DNA of 11,280 nucleotides from assembly GCA_017964345.1 (NCBI GenBank), contig JAGCSD010000093.1, forward strand, positions 1 to 11,280, given 5' to 3'. This document shows, one piece after another, positions 1 through 5,798 of this stretch (position 1 is the stretch's first letter; every line of letters starts with the position of its first letter). This stretch comes from Clostridia bacterium (lineage in GTDB: Bacteria; Bacillota; Clostridia; Christensenellales; QALW01). The position numbers were made by a program, and so were the translations under genes. The notes under the pieces are model-generated. The model ran no database searches. It was not told where the DNA came from and saw nothing but the letters and a program-made list of their open reading frames with translations.

Positions 1-315
1 GGTGCGTGGCTCGACCGGCTGCGCGCTTATCTGCACGAAAACCGTAAAACTGCGGAAGAAACCATTCAAAAGCGCATTCCCGGTCTGCGTGCGGTCAAGG
101 CGGAAGCCACCTATTTATTATGGCTTGAATGCTTGACGCACGCTTCCGGTAAAGACGTTGCCGCGCATCTCAAAAAGACGACCGGGCTGATTCTAACCCC
201 CGGCAATGAATACGGACGTGCCGGCGAACGGTTTTTGCGCATGAATCTTGCATGCCCGCGAAAGACTCTGCACGACGGATTAGAACGGCTGATTGCCGGA
301 ATGAGCTCGCTTTAG
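1..315 (+). CDS. PatB/MalY-type PLP-dependent aminotransferase, C-terminal fragment
   Basis: This is the last 104 codons of a gene whose start lies before the window; the frame is open from base 1 to the TAG at 313-315. The reading resembles the C-terminal small domain of fold-type I PLP enzymes of the PatB/MalY group (cystathionine beta-lyase or related C-S lyase, acting on sulfur amino acids in the cytoplasm). Supporting motifs are 'ATYLLWLEC', then 'GLILTPGNEYGRAGERFLR' followed by 'MNLACPRKTL'. In this family that stretch contains the conserved Arg that binds the substrate carboxylate (the Arg in FLRMNLACPR). The catalytic lysine and PLP site are outside the window, so substrate cannot be decided; a general class I/II aminotransferase such as a histidinol-phosphate aminotransferase relative is less likely. 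It is followed by an 80-base gap and does not look functionally linked to the next gene. Confidence 0.85.
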   Translation, partial: GAWLDRLRAYLHENRKTAEETIQKRIPGLRAVKAEATYLLWLECLTHASGKDVAAHLKKTTGLILTPGNEYGRAGERFLRMNLACPRKTLHDGLERLIAGMSSL

Positions 316-318
316 CAT

Positions 319-340
319 AACCGCTTTTTTCGGGTTTTCA
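319..340 (+). terminator. Possible weak terminator after the PatB/MalY gene
   Basis: Four bases after the stop codon, AACCG (319-323) can pair with CGG-GTT (331-336, one bulged G), giving a short stem with a T-rich loop, followed by TTTTC. The stem is short and imperfect, so this is at best a weak intrinsic terminator. Confidence 0.3.
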
Positions 341-351
341 GGCAAAATACG

Positions 352-357
352 TATAAT
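352..357 (+). promoter_or_regulatory. Possible -10 element (TATAAT) for the DUF3792 gene
   Basis: A perfect TATAAT lies 38 bases before the ATG at 396. No convincing -35 hexamer stands 16-18 bases upstream (best is TTCGGG at 329-334) and there is no extended -10 TG. The promoter is therefore only tentative. The ribosome binding site GAGGTGA at 385-391 is good. Confidence 0.4.
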
Positions 358-395
358 TTTTCCGTTGTTTTCATACCATTGCATGAGGTGAGCGT

Positions 396-764
396 ATGAA
401 AGCAAAGCGGATTTGGTTGGTTTTTATCAAGGGCATCGCACTGGGATTTGGCATCACGCTGTTATTAACGGCGTTGTTGGCGCTGGTTGCCAAGGGCGGC
501 GCGGAGGATCGAACGGTCAGCCTGCTGGCTCTTTTGTTCAAGGGCGCGGGCATTTTGGCGGGCGTGGGCTATGTGTGCCGCGGCGTGCGCAAAAACGGCG
601 CGCTGTGCGGACTGATCACCGGTGTGACATTTTGGGGACTATGCTTTGCCCTGTCCTGCCTGCTCTTCGGCGGCGCGTTTTCCGTGACCGTGCTGGCGGA
701 CTTCGCTTCCTGCGCGGCGGTGGCGGTGTTCGCGGGGGTTTTGTTTACCAATCTGCTGCGGTAG
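396..764 (+). CDS. Small four-helix membrane protein, TIGR04086/DUF3792 type
   Basis: A 122-aa integral membrane protein of unknown biochemical role. Hydrophobicity shows about four membrane segments, near residues 7-31, 40-62, 68-91 and 96-119, with short basic or charged turns (KGGAEDR after helix 1, RGVRKNG between helices 2 and 3). Length, the glycine-rich helices and the N-terminal 'KRIWLVFIKG' pattern fit the TIGR04086 (DUF3792) membrane family, which includes B. subtilis YrzE. That family often sits beside yajC and secDF in Firmicutes, and here secD is the next + strand gene, which supports the call. The start is fixed by GAGGTGA at 385-391, four bases before the ATG. The gene is not co-transcribed with secD in any obvious way: a 401-base gap with its own promoters separates them. 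The family name is recalled from pattern and context, not searched. Confidence 0.7.
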   Translation: MKAKRIWLVFIKGIALGFGITLLLTALLALVAKGGAEDRTVSLLALLFKGAGILAGVGYVCRGVRKNGALCGLITGVTFWGLCFALSCLLFGGAFSVTVLADFASCAAVAVFAGVLFTNLLR

Positions 765-785
765 ATACAAAATATGAGCGGAGAA

Positions 786-806
786 AACGCCGGCGAAAGC
801 CGGCGC
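786..806 (-). terminator. Hairpin terminator, mainly for the minus-strand mini-gene
   Basis: A perfect 7-bp GC-rich stem, CGCCGGC (788-794) and GCCGGCG (799-805), closes a GAAA loop. Read on the minus strand it follows the stop codon of the 40-aa ORF by 14 bases and is followed by TTTTCTCC, a normal intrinsic terminator layout. On the + strand it lies 23 bases after the DUF3792 stop but is followed by CAGATAAA, without a U-tract, so it would stop that transcript poorly. It sits between two convergent genes. Confidence 0.65.
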
Positions 807-819
807 AGATAAACTTATT

Positions 820-942
820 TTAGACTTCAAACGCTTTGCGATATTTTCGCAGAATGCATTCCGATACGATCCTGAATCTTTCTTCTTCATTTGCCCCCGG
901 AATAACATCCGCTAAATCCTTCCTATCCTCTTTTTCACGCAT
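820..942 (-). CDS. Small unknown protein (40 aa), minus strand
   Basis: An open frame of 40 codons starts with ATG at 942-940 and ends with TAA at 822-820. The protein begins MREKEDRKDLADVIPGANEE and ends with 'CILRKYRKAFEV'. It is rich in Glu, Lys and Arg, has a single Cys (residue 29), and the second half (about residues 18-39) could form an amphipathic helix. No signal peptide or membrane segment is visible. I do not recognise the family. The case for a real gene is its expression signals: GGTGAG Shine-Dalgarno at 953-948 with a 5-base spacer, a TTGACA-17-TGTTAT promoter just upstream, and a hairpin with T-run after the stop. A TGA lies in frame nine bases before the ATG, so the protein cannot extend further upstream. 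It could be a regulator, a toxin/antitoxin fragment, or a remnant of a mobile element; none of these is shown. Confidence 0.6.
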   Translation of the reverse strand: MREKEDRKDLADVIPGANEEERFRIVSECILRKYRKAFEV

Positions 943-966
943 ATCCGCTCACCATTCTGGCTGTTC

Positions 967-995
967 ATAACACGGCAAAACCGCGTCATTGTCAA
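967..995 (-). promoter_or_regulatory. Minus-strand promoter for the 40-aa gene
   Basis: On the minus strand, TTGACA (995-990) is a perfect -35, followed by a 17-base spacer and TGTTAT (972-967), a 4/6 match to the -10. The start codon at 942 lies 24 bases past the -10. This promoter is divergent from the secD promoter; their -35 boxes are about 71 bases apart. Confidence 0.55.
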
Positions 996-1015
996 TTATC
1001 AATGGATATAACACG

Positions 1016-1039
1016 TTTCCGCAGCATAAAAAGCGGAAA
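1016..1039. repeat. Inverted repeat between two divergent promoters
   Basis: TTTCCGC (1016-1022) and GCGGAAA (1033-1039) form a perfect 7-bp inverted repeat around an A-rich 10-base centre. It lies between the minus-strand -35 (990-995) and the secD -35 (1067-1072), a natural place for an operator. It shares TTTCCGCA with the secD leader hairpin at 1118-1136. No T-run follows directly on either strand, so it does not look like a terminator. Confidence 0.5.
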
Positions 1040-1066
1040 AATTTGTTTTCCCGCAAAGGTTTCGCC

Positions 1067-1095
1067 TTGACGAATCGAAAATCTTCATATATAAT
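1067..1095 (+). promoter_or_regulatory. secD promoter
   Basis: TTGACG (1067-1072), a 17-base spacer and a perfect TATAAT (1090-1095) make a strong housekeeping sigma-A type promoter. The predicted transcript starts near 1102, leaving a leader of about 64 bases before the secD ATG. The surrounding sequence is AT-rich, unlike the flanking genes. Confidence 0.85.
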
Positions 1096-1117
1096 ATTAA
1101 AAGATTTTTGATCTCGG

Positions 1118-1136
1118 CTTTCCGCATATCGGAAAG
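1118..1136 (+). promoter_or_regulatory. Leader hairpin in the secD 5' UTR
   Basis: CTTTCCG (1118-1124) and CGGAAAG (1130-1136) make a perfect 7-bp stem with a CATAT loop, within the predicted untranslated leader and about 13 bases before the Shine-Dalgarno AAGGAG (1150-1155). It could protect the mRNA, modulate translation, or be the RNA image of a DNA operator. The ribosome binding site is 10 bases from the ATG at 1166, slightly longer than usual. Confidence 0.5.
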
Positions 1137-1165
1137 ACGGTTGCAGGAGAAGGAGTGTCAACTCA

Positions 1166-2431
1166 ATGAAAATAAGAGATATGATCCGCCTGATCGTCCT
1201 GGTTCTGGTCGTGGTGTTCCTCGGTCTGTGGGCGTTTGGCGGTCTGGAGGGCGTGACGATCGGTACAACGCGCTTCCTCCGCTGGGACGGTATATTCCGT
1301 AAGGGCGCGGATATCGGCTCCAAATACACGGCGATCTATACGATCAGCGCGCCGGAGGATGCGGGGAATTTTGATGTGTCCGCGGCGACGCTCAACGCCA
1401 AGCGTATTTTTGAAAAGCGTCTGAACGCGCTGGGCGCCGAAGGCGTTCTGGTCCGACAGATGAACGGTAACGCCATCCGGGTGGAACTGCCCGGGGCGAC
1501 CGGTTCAAGCGAAGTGGACGAATTTCTGCACAATCCCGGACTGTTCAAGGTCACGCAAGGGGATGACCTGATTTTTACCAATAAAGACGTCAAAAGCGTG
1601 AAAATGGTCGGTTACGATGCGACCAGCGGACAAGTCTATGTGGACGTACATCTCAACAACGACGCCAAAGAGCGTTTGGCAAATCTGACCGGTCCCGGTA
1701 CCGGCAGTCTTTCGATTTCCATGGACGGGACGGAAGTCAGTGCCACCTATTCCAGCAGCGAAACGATCAAGAACGGCGTGATGCGGCTTCCCTTCAGCAC
1801 GTCCAACTATACGAAGGCGCTGATGCTTGCCATTTGCGTGGACTCCGGACTGATCGACGCCACCATCACCGTTTCGGACGGTATGCAGACCGAAGGCAGC
1901 GCGAGCGGTAATGCCGCCGACGTGTTGGGTATCGCGGCGCTCGCCATGGTATTGGTTGCTGTCGTCTATCTGATCGCGGCGCATAAACTGCTCGGCGTTT
2001 CCGCGGCAATTTCCCTGCTGATTTCCGTGATCGCGTTGGATTTCTTCGGCGCCACGTTCACTTGGCTGCGCGTCAACGCGTGCGGCGCGGCGGGGTTGGC
2101 GCTGTCGATCCTCATTATCACCATGGCGCATATCGCGGCGCTGTTTGCCGTCCGTCAGCAGTTTGCCTTGGGCAAGAGTCTGACTGCCGCGCTGGACGAC
2201 GGCATGACGGGCGTGCGGGCGCAGTTGCTTGAACTGTTGGCAATTCCCGCGGTGATCGGCATCGGTCTTTGGATCGCGGGCGGCGACGTCAGCGCTTTCG
2301 GTATTGCCTTGTTCGGCGGCTCGCTGCTGGCGGCGGCTTCCTCGCTGCTTCTGATCCGCCATATCGCAAAAATCTTCATCGGCATCGGTCTTTCCGATGC
2401 CGCGGCCTACGGCCTGAAACGGGGGGAATAA
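1166..2431 (+). CDS. secD: Protein translocase subunit SecD, divergent
   Basis: SecD works with SecF beside the SecYEG channel, pulling exported proteins out on the far side of the membrane using the proton or sodium gradient. The 421-aa length is normal for a clostridial SecD. Layout: one N-terminal helix (about residues 7-24), an extracytoplasmic P1 domain (about 45-240), then about five helices (252-405). Recognisable parts are 'RLNALGAEGVLVRQMNGNAI' (85-104), 'RVELPG' (105-110), 'NPGLFKV' (123-129), 'TNKDVKS' (138-144), 'LAICVDSGLIDATITV' (221-236) and 'GKSLTAALDDGM' (336-347). Two hallmark motifs are degenerate. The GLDLxGG motif reads GADIGSK (47-53), and the transmembrane VDAN motif reads TMAH (319-322) when counted back without gaps from GKS, so the proton-pathway Asp is Met320. 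The start is the ATG after AAGGAG; secF follows after one base. Identity as a SecD-family protein is firm; whether it is active is uncertain. Confidence 0.88.
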   Translation: MKIRDMIRLIVLVLVVVFLGLWAFGGLEGVTIGTTRFLRWDGIFRKGADIGSKYTAIYTISAPEDAGNFDVSAATLNAKRIFEKRLNALGAEGVLVRQMNGNAIRVELPGATGSSEVDEFLHNPGLFKVTQGDDLIFTNKDVKSVKMVGYDATSGQVYVDVHLNNDAKERLANLTGPGTGSLSISMDGTEVSATYSSSETIKNGVMRLPFSTSNYTKALMLAICVDSGLIDATITVSDGMQTEGSASGNAADVLGIAALAMVLVAVVYLIAAHKLLGVSAAISLLISVIALDFFGATFTWLRVNACGAAGLALSILIITMAHIAALFAVRQQFALGKSLTAALDDGMTGVRAQLLELLAIPAVIGIGLWIAGGDVSAFGIALFGGSLLAAASSLLLIRHIAKIFIGIGLSDAAAYGLKRGE

Positions 2432-2432
2432 G

Positions 2433-3293
2433 ATGAAAAACGCAAAATGGATCGTACTGCTTTCCTGTCTTATCACCGTGGCGCTGTTGGCGTGCTGTTT
2501 CATTTTCCCGTTTTCCCGTACGGTGGAAGCGGGCGGTACCAACCTGATTACGGTGGAGTTTAACGATTCCTTTGACCGCGCCGTGGTGGAAAACGCCATG
2601 CGCGAGGCGGGCGCGACCGACGTGCTGGTATTAAAACAGGTTTCCCGCACCGGAAACACCTCGTTTGAGGAAGGCACTTCCGCGCAGATCTATTTCAGCG
2701 TGCCGGACGGTACGGAAGCAAAAGAAGTGTATGACAAGGCGGAAGAGATCCTGAGCCAGACGTTCGCCTTCAAATATCCGGGCACGCTTTCCACGCTGTC
2801 CGCATCTTTGACAAAGCAATCGGTGATATCCCTGTGGCCGGTGCTGATCGTGCTGGTGGTGCTGTTAGCGTATGCGGCCCTGCGGTTTGGAATCAGAACC
2901 GGCGTTATCGCCGCGGCGCTGACGCTGATGACGGGAATTGCCGTTCTCGGCGTGACGGCGATCGCGCGCATCGGGCTTTCTCATTACACGATAGCCGCGC
3001 TATTAGGAACGGCGGCGCTGAGTGAGCTGTTCGTGTTCCTGTTCGCTTTTACGAAACGCGATTTCGCCAAAAGAACCGCCGGGAACGTCACCGAAGCGGC
3101 GGCTAAGCGCGTAACCGTCTTTGCGGTACTGCTGTCCTGTATGGCGATCGTGGGATTGGTATCGGTGCTGATTTTGGGAAATGCCGCGCTGAAGGGGTTC
3201 GCGTTGACGGCGCTGATCGGTACGGTGTTCAGTGCCTGCGCCGCGGTGTTCACATTGCCCGCGTTGGCGAGCTTGCTGAGCAAAGCAAACTGA
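2433..3293 (+). CDS. secF: Protein translocase subunit SecF, divergent
   Basis: Partner of SecD in the accessory export complex of the membrane. It has 286 aa, typical for SecF: one N-terminal helix (about 6-26), an extracytoplasmic P4 domain (about 30-125) and five C-terminal helices (about 133-282). Family landmarks include 'LRFGIRTGVIAAAL' (150-163), 'TIAALLG' (186-192), and 'GNAALKGFALTALIGTVFSA' (249-268) near the end. The usual GIDFxGGT reads 'VEAGGTNL' (31-38), the HD of the second core helix is missing, and the SIND motif of TM4 reads SELF (197-200), putting Phe200 where the functional Asp is expected. The conserved Arg of the next helix seems kept (Arg226 in AAAKRVTVF). The RBS is GGGGGGA (2421-2427), and the ATG comes one base after the secD stop, so translation is probably coupled. 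Losses in both subunits look matched. Confidence 0.87.
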   Translation: MKNAKWIVLLSCLITVALLACCFIFPFSRTVEAGGTNLITVEFNDSFDRAVVENAMREAGATDVLVLKQVSRTGNTSFEEGTSAQIYFSVPDGTEAKEVYDKAEEILSQTFAFKYPGTLSTLSASLTKQSVISLWPVLIVLVVLLAYAALRFGIRTGVIAAALTLMTGIAVLGVTAIARIGLSHYTIAALLGTAALSELFVFLFAFTKRDFAKRTAGNVTEAAAKRVTVFAVLLSCMAIVGLVSVLILGNAALKGFALTALIGTVFSACAAVFTLPALASLLSKAN

Positions 3294-3305
3294 GAATGTT
3301 ATGCA

Positions 3306-3340
3306 AAAAGCTCCCTTCTGCTTACCGGAAGGGAGTTTTG
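3306..3340 (+). terminator. Intrinsic terminator after secF
   Basis: CTCCCTTC (3311-3318) pairs perfectly with GAAGGGAG (3328-3335) around a 9-base loop, and the flanking AAAAG/TTTT extends the stem through a G-T pair. TTTTG follows. It starts about 13 bases after the secF stop. The T-run is short, so some read-through into recJ is likely, especially as no clear recJ promoter is seen. Confidence 0.75.
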
Positions 3341-3344
3341 TGAT

Positions 3345-3370
3345 TAAGGCGAGCTCCGCCTTAGGGAGAG
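3345..3370 (+). promoter_or_regulatory. Hairpin abutting the recJ ribosome binding site
   Basis: TAAGGCG (3345-3351) and CGCCTTA (3357-3363) form a perfect 7-bp stem with an AGCTC loop, nine bases after the terminator stem. The recJ Shine-Dalgarno AGGGAGAG (3363-3370) starts at the last stem base. The SD core AGGGAG repeats the 3' arm of the terminator (3330-3335), so the CTCCCT arm (3311-3316) could pair with either. Confidence 0.45.
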
Positions 3371-3376
3371 TGTTCT

Positions 3377-5794
3377 ATGCCGCTGGCGCTAAAACCGCAA
3401 AAACGCATATCGGAAATCGACTTTCACGCCGTGGAAGCGTTAGCCGCCGAGCTTCAAGTCAGCAGGCTGTTCGCGCAGATCCTGTGGAACCGCGGGCTGA
3501 CGACCGCGCAGGCGGCGCAGGCGGTTTTGTGTCCGTGCGCGGAACACGATCCGTTTACCATGAAAAATATGCGGACGCTGGTCGATCGCCTGGACGCCTT
3601 GCGCGCGAGGAACGGGCGCGTGACGGTGTACGGTGATTATGATGTGGACGGCGTCTGCGCCGTGGCGATTTTGTGTGAAGCGCTGAAACGGTACGGCATT
3701 ACGGCGTCGCATTACATTCCCGACCGCCACAGGGAAGGCTATGGGCTCAATGATGGCGCGCTGGAAACCGTTTTCGCTTCGGGCTGTGACCTGCTGATCA
3801 CCGTTGACTGCGGCATTGCCTCCGCGGACCTGATCGCCAAGCATACGAAAAAAGGACGCGCCATCGTGGTGACGGATCATCACCTGATCGGGGAACGTCT
3901 GCCGGATTGTCCGGTCGTAAAGCCCGGTCAGCCGGGAGATACCTACGAAACGCCGGACCTATGCGGCGCGGGCATCGCCTATAAGATTGCACAGGCGCTT
4001 TTGGGCGAAAACGCGCGGGACCTTGTTGATCTTGCATGCGTGGCGACCGTGGCGGACGTGGTGCCGCTGACGGGCGAAAACCGGACGATTGTGCAACAGG
4101 GGCTGGAAAAACTGAAGCGGGGTGATCGCCCGTGTCTGGAAGCGCTTTTGGGCGAACAGCATCCACCCGTCACCGTACAGAGCATCGGCTTTATGATCGC
4201 GCCGCGTCTGAACGCCGCCGGGCGTATGGACAGTCCTGAAAAGGCGCTGGCGCTCCTCACCGCGCCGGAAGAGGACATTCCAGTGCTGGTCAAAGAATTA
4301 AACGACCTGAACACGCGCCGCCAGGCGGCGGAAAAGCGTATGTTAGAGGACGCCGAGGAGCAACTGCGCCAAAACGGTTTTTTGCGGCGCGACAAGGTGA
4401 TTCTCTTGGGCGGTACGGATTGGGAAGACGGTGTGATCGGCATTTGCGCCGCCCGCCTTGCGGAAAAATATCACCGTCCCTGCCTGCTGTTCGCCGTTTC
4501 GCCCGACGGGCACGCCAAAGGCTCCGGGCGCAGCGTGGAAGGCGTCGATCTGTTTACCGCGCTGAAAAGCACGGAAGATATCTGGGAGCAATTCGGCGGG
4601 CACACTATGGCGGCGGGCATGAGCATGGACTGGTCGCTTGCCGATCAGGCGCGCCGGCGGTTAAGCGATCATCTGATCGCCTCCTATGACGAACGCGTGT
4701 TTTATCCCTGCGCCGTGTATGACGCCAAGGCGTGTGTGGCGGATATTTCGCTTGATTTCTGCCGGGAGCTGGAGCGTCTGCAGCCGTGCGGATGCGGCTG
4801 TCCGGAGGTGGTCCTGCGCGTGGACCGCTGTCAGCTCGGGGGCTTTCGCCTGATGGGCGAGGACAAGCGCCATTTGAAAATGAATGTACAGGACGACAGC
4901 GGCCGCGCGGAAGCGGTGGCGTTTTCCTTTGAAAAACACGGGTGCGATTATTTTCATCTGAACCGCGCGTCCGTGATCCTGAAGCCTGCCGTGAACGTGT
5001 GGCTCGGCAAAGAATCCGTCAGCTTGCAGATCCAGGCGGTCAAGCCGTCGGAAAACATTCAGCCGCGCCGGAACGCCGAAGAGGCAACGGCACTGTTTTT
5101 CTCGCGCCTCGCTTATCCCCGCACGGGGCGCGCCAAGGTGGAAACCGTGGACGATCCCGAGGATATGATGTTTCGCATTGCCCAGTGGGCGCAGGAGGAC
5201 GTGTGCGGCACGCTGATCCTGTGCGATCATCCGGAGTACGCGGCGGGCTGCATCGCGCGGCTCGAAGAGGAAGCGCCGCGCTTTGATACCGCCTACGGAC
5301 TCCCGCCGGAAGGACATTGCGGTTATAACGCGTTGGTGGTTGCCGCCAAGGCGGAAAGTATTGATTTAACGCCGTTTTCTCGCGTGGTGTTCTATGATCT
5401 CATAAACTCCGGCTATGCCGACATGCTGGCGGAGCGAGCGCCGCATCTGACGTTTTACGCGCTTGCCTGTGACGCGAAAGAGTTGTTTTCCTCACTGTTT
5501 GAAGAATACAGGCAAGGCTCGCGCACACACATGATGAATGCCTATCGCGCGATCGCCGAAAACGAGGGTGTTTTTGCCGACTTGGCGGAATTTCTGCGCG
5601 CCGTGGCGGAGAAAAAACAGCTTTCCATGCCGCTTTTAGCCATGGCGCTGCCGGTGTTTGAGGAATTAGGCTTCTTTACCGTTACGCGGGAGCGTACGCG
5701 CTTTGGCGTGAAATTGAACCGCGCGGGCGTCAAACGCGCCTTGGAGGAAAGCAAACTGTATAGAACATGGCTCGCGCTCGGCGGGCAGGGATGA
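3377..5794 (+). CDS. recJ: Single-stranded-DNA-specific exonuclease RecJ
   Basis: RecJ degrades single-stranded DNA 5' to 3' during recombinational and mismatch repair, using Mn2+/Mg2+ in the cytoplasm. All DHH-superfamily motifs are present: GDYDVDG (86-92), VDCG (143-146), TDHH (166-169), 'VATVADVVPL' (222-231) and 'APRLNAAGRM' (275-284). The DHHA1 part follows with 'GVIGICAARLAEKYHRP' (352-368), GSGRS (382-386) and 'FGGHTMAAG' (406-414). An OB-like region then leads into a long C-terminal domain (about 540-805) like that of Firmicutes RecJ; 805 aa is near the B. subtilis YrvE length. Every metal-binding residue I can check is intact. The usual GWHxGVIG reads DWEDGVIG, a minor change outside the metal site. 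The start is the ATG eight bases after GGGAG. It is the first gene of the compact run to hemZ; rel begins four bases after its stop. Confidence 0.97.
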   Translation: MPLALKPQKRISEIDFHAVEALAAELQVSRLFAQILWNRGLTTAQAAQAVLCPCAEHDPFTMKNMRTLVDRLDALRARNGRVTVYGDYDVDGVCAVAILCEALKRYGITASHYIPDRHREGYGLNDGALETVFASGCDLLITVDCGIASADLIAKHTKKGRAIVVTDHHLIGERLPDCPVVKPGQPGDTYETPDLCGAGIAYKIAQALLGENARDLVDLACVATVADVVPLTGENRTIVQQGLEKLKRGDRPCLEALLGEQHPPVTVQSIGFMIAPRLNAAGRMDSPEKALALLTAPEEDIPVLVKELNDLNTRRQAAEKRMLEDAEEQLRQNGFLRRDKVILLGGTDWEDGVIGICAARLAEKYHRPCLLFAVSPDGHAKGSGRSVEGVDLFTALKSTEDIWEQFGGHTMAAGMSMDWSLADQARRRLSDHLIASYDERVFYPCAVYDAKACVADISLDFCRELERLQPCGCGCPEVVLRVDRCQLGGFRLMGEDKRHLKMNVQDDSGRAEAVAFSFEKHGCDYFHLNRASVILKPAVNVWLGKESVSLQIQAVKPSENIQPRRNAEEATALFFSRLAYPRTGRAKVETVDDPEDMMFRIAQWAQEDVCGTLILCDHPEYAAGCIARLEEEAPRFDTAYGLPPEGHCGYNALVVAAKAESIDLTPFSRVVFYDLINSGYADMLAERAPHLTFYALACDAKELFSSLFEEYRQGSRTHMMNAYRAIAENEGVFADLAEFLRAVAEKKQLSMPLLAMALPVFEELGFFTVTRERTRFGVKLNRAGVKRALEESKLYRTWLALGGQG

Positions 5795-5798
5795 AACG

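Noticed and set aside
413..823. 136-aa alternative + strand frame over the DUF3792 gene
   Set aside because: Starts inside the membrane protein gene without an RBS and encodes an Arg/Gly-rich sequence; the 396 frame has a good RBS and clear membrane helices.
949..1329. 126-aa minus-strand reading frame upstream of the 40-aa ORF
   Set aside because: It runs antisense through the secD promoter and start, has no ribosome binding site, and its sequence is low-complexity Arg/Ser/Thr typical of an antisense frame. It is in frame with the 40-aa ORF but separated by a TGA at 951-949; I see no sign that the two are one broken gene.
1505..2677. 390-aa minus-strand open frame opposite secD/secF
   Set aside because: Rich in Arg, His, Gln and Asp and lacking any domain pattern, as expected for the antisense of GC-rich codons; secD and secF on the + strand have clear family motifs and RBSs.
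3273..3302. Possible recJ promoter TTGCTG-18-TGTTAT
   Set aside because: Both boxes match poorly, and it lies before the secF terminator, so its transcript would be stopped before recJ.
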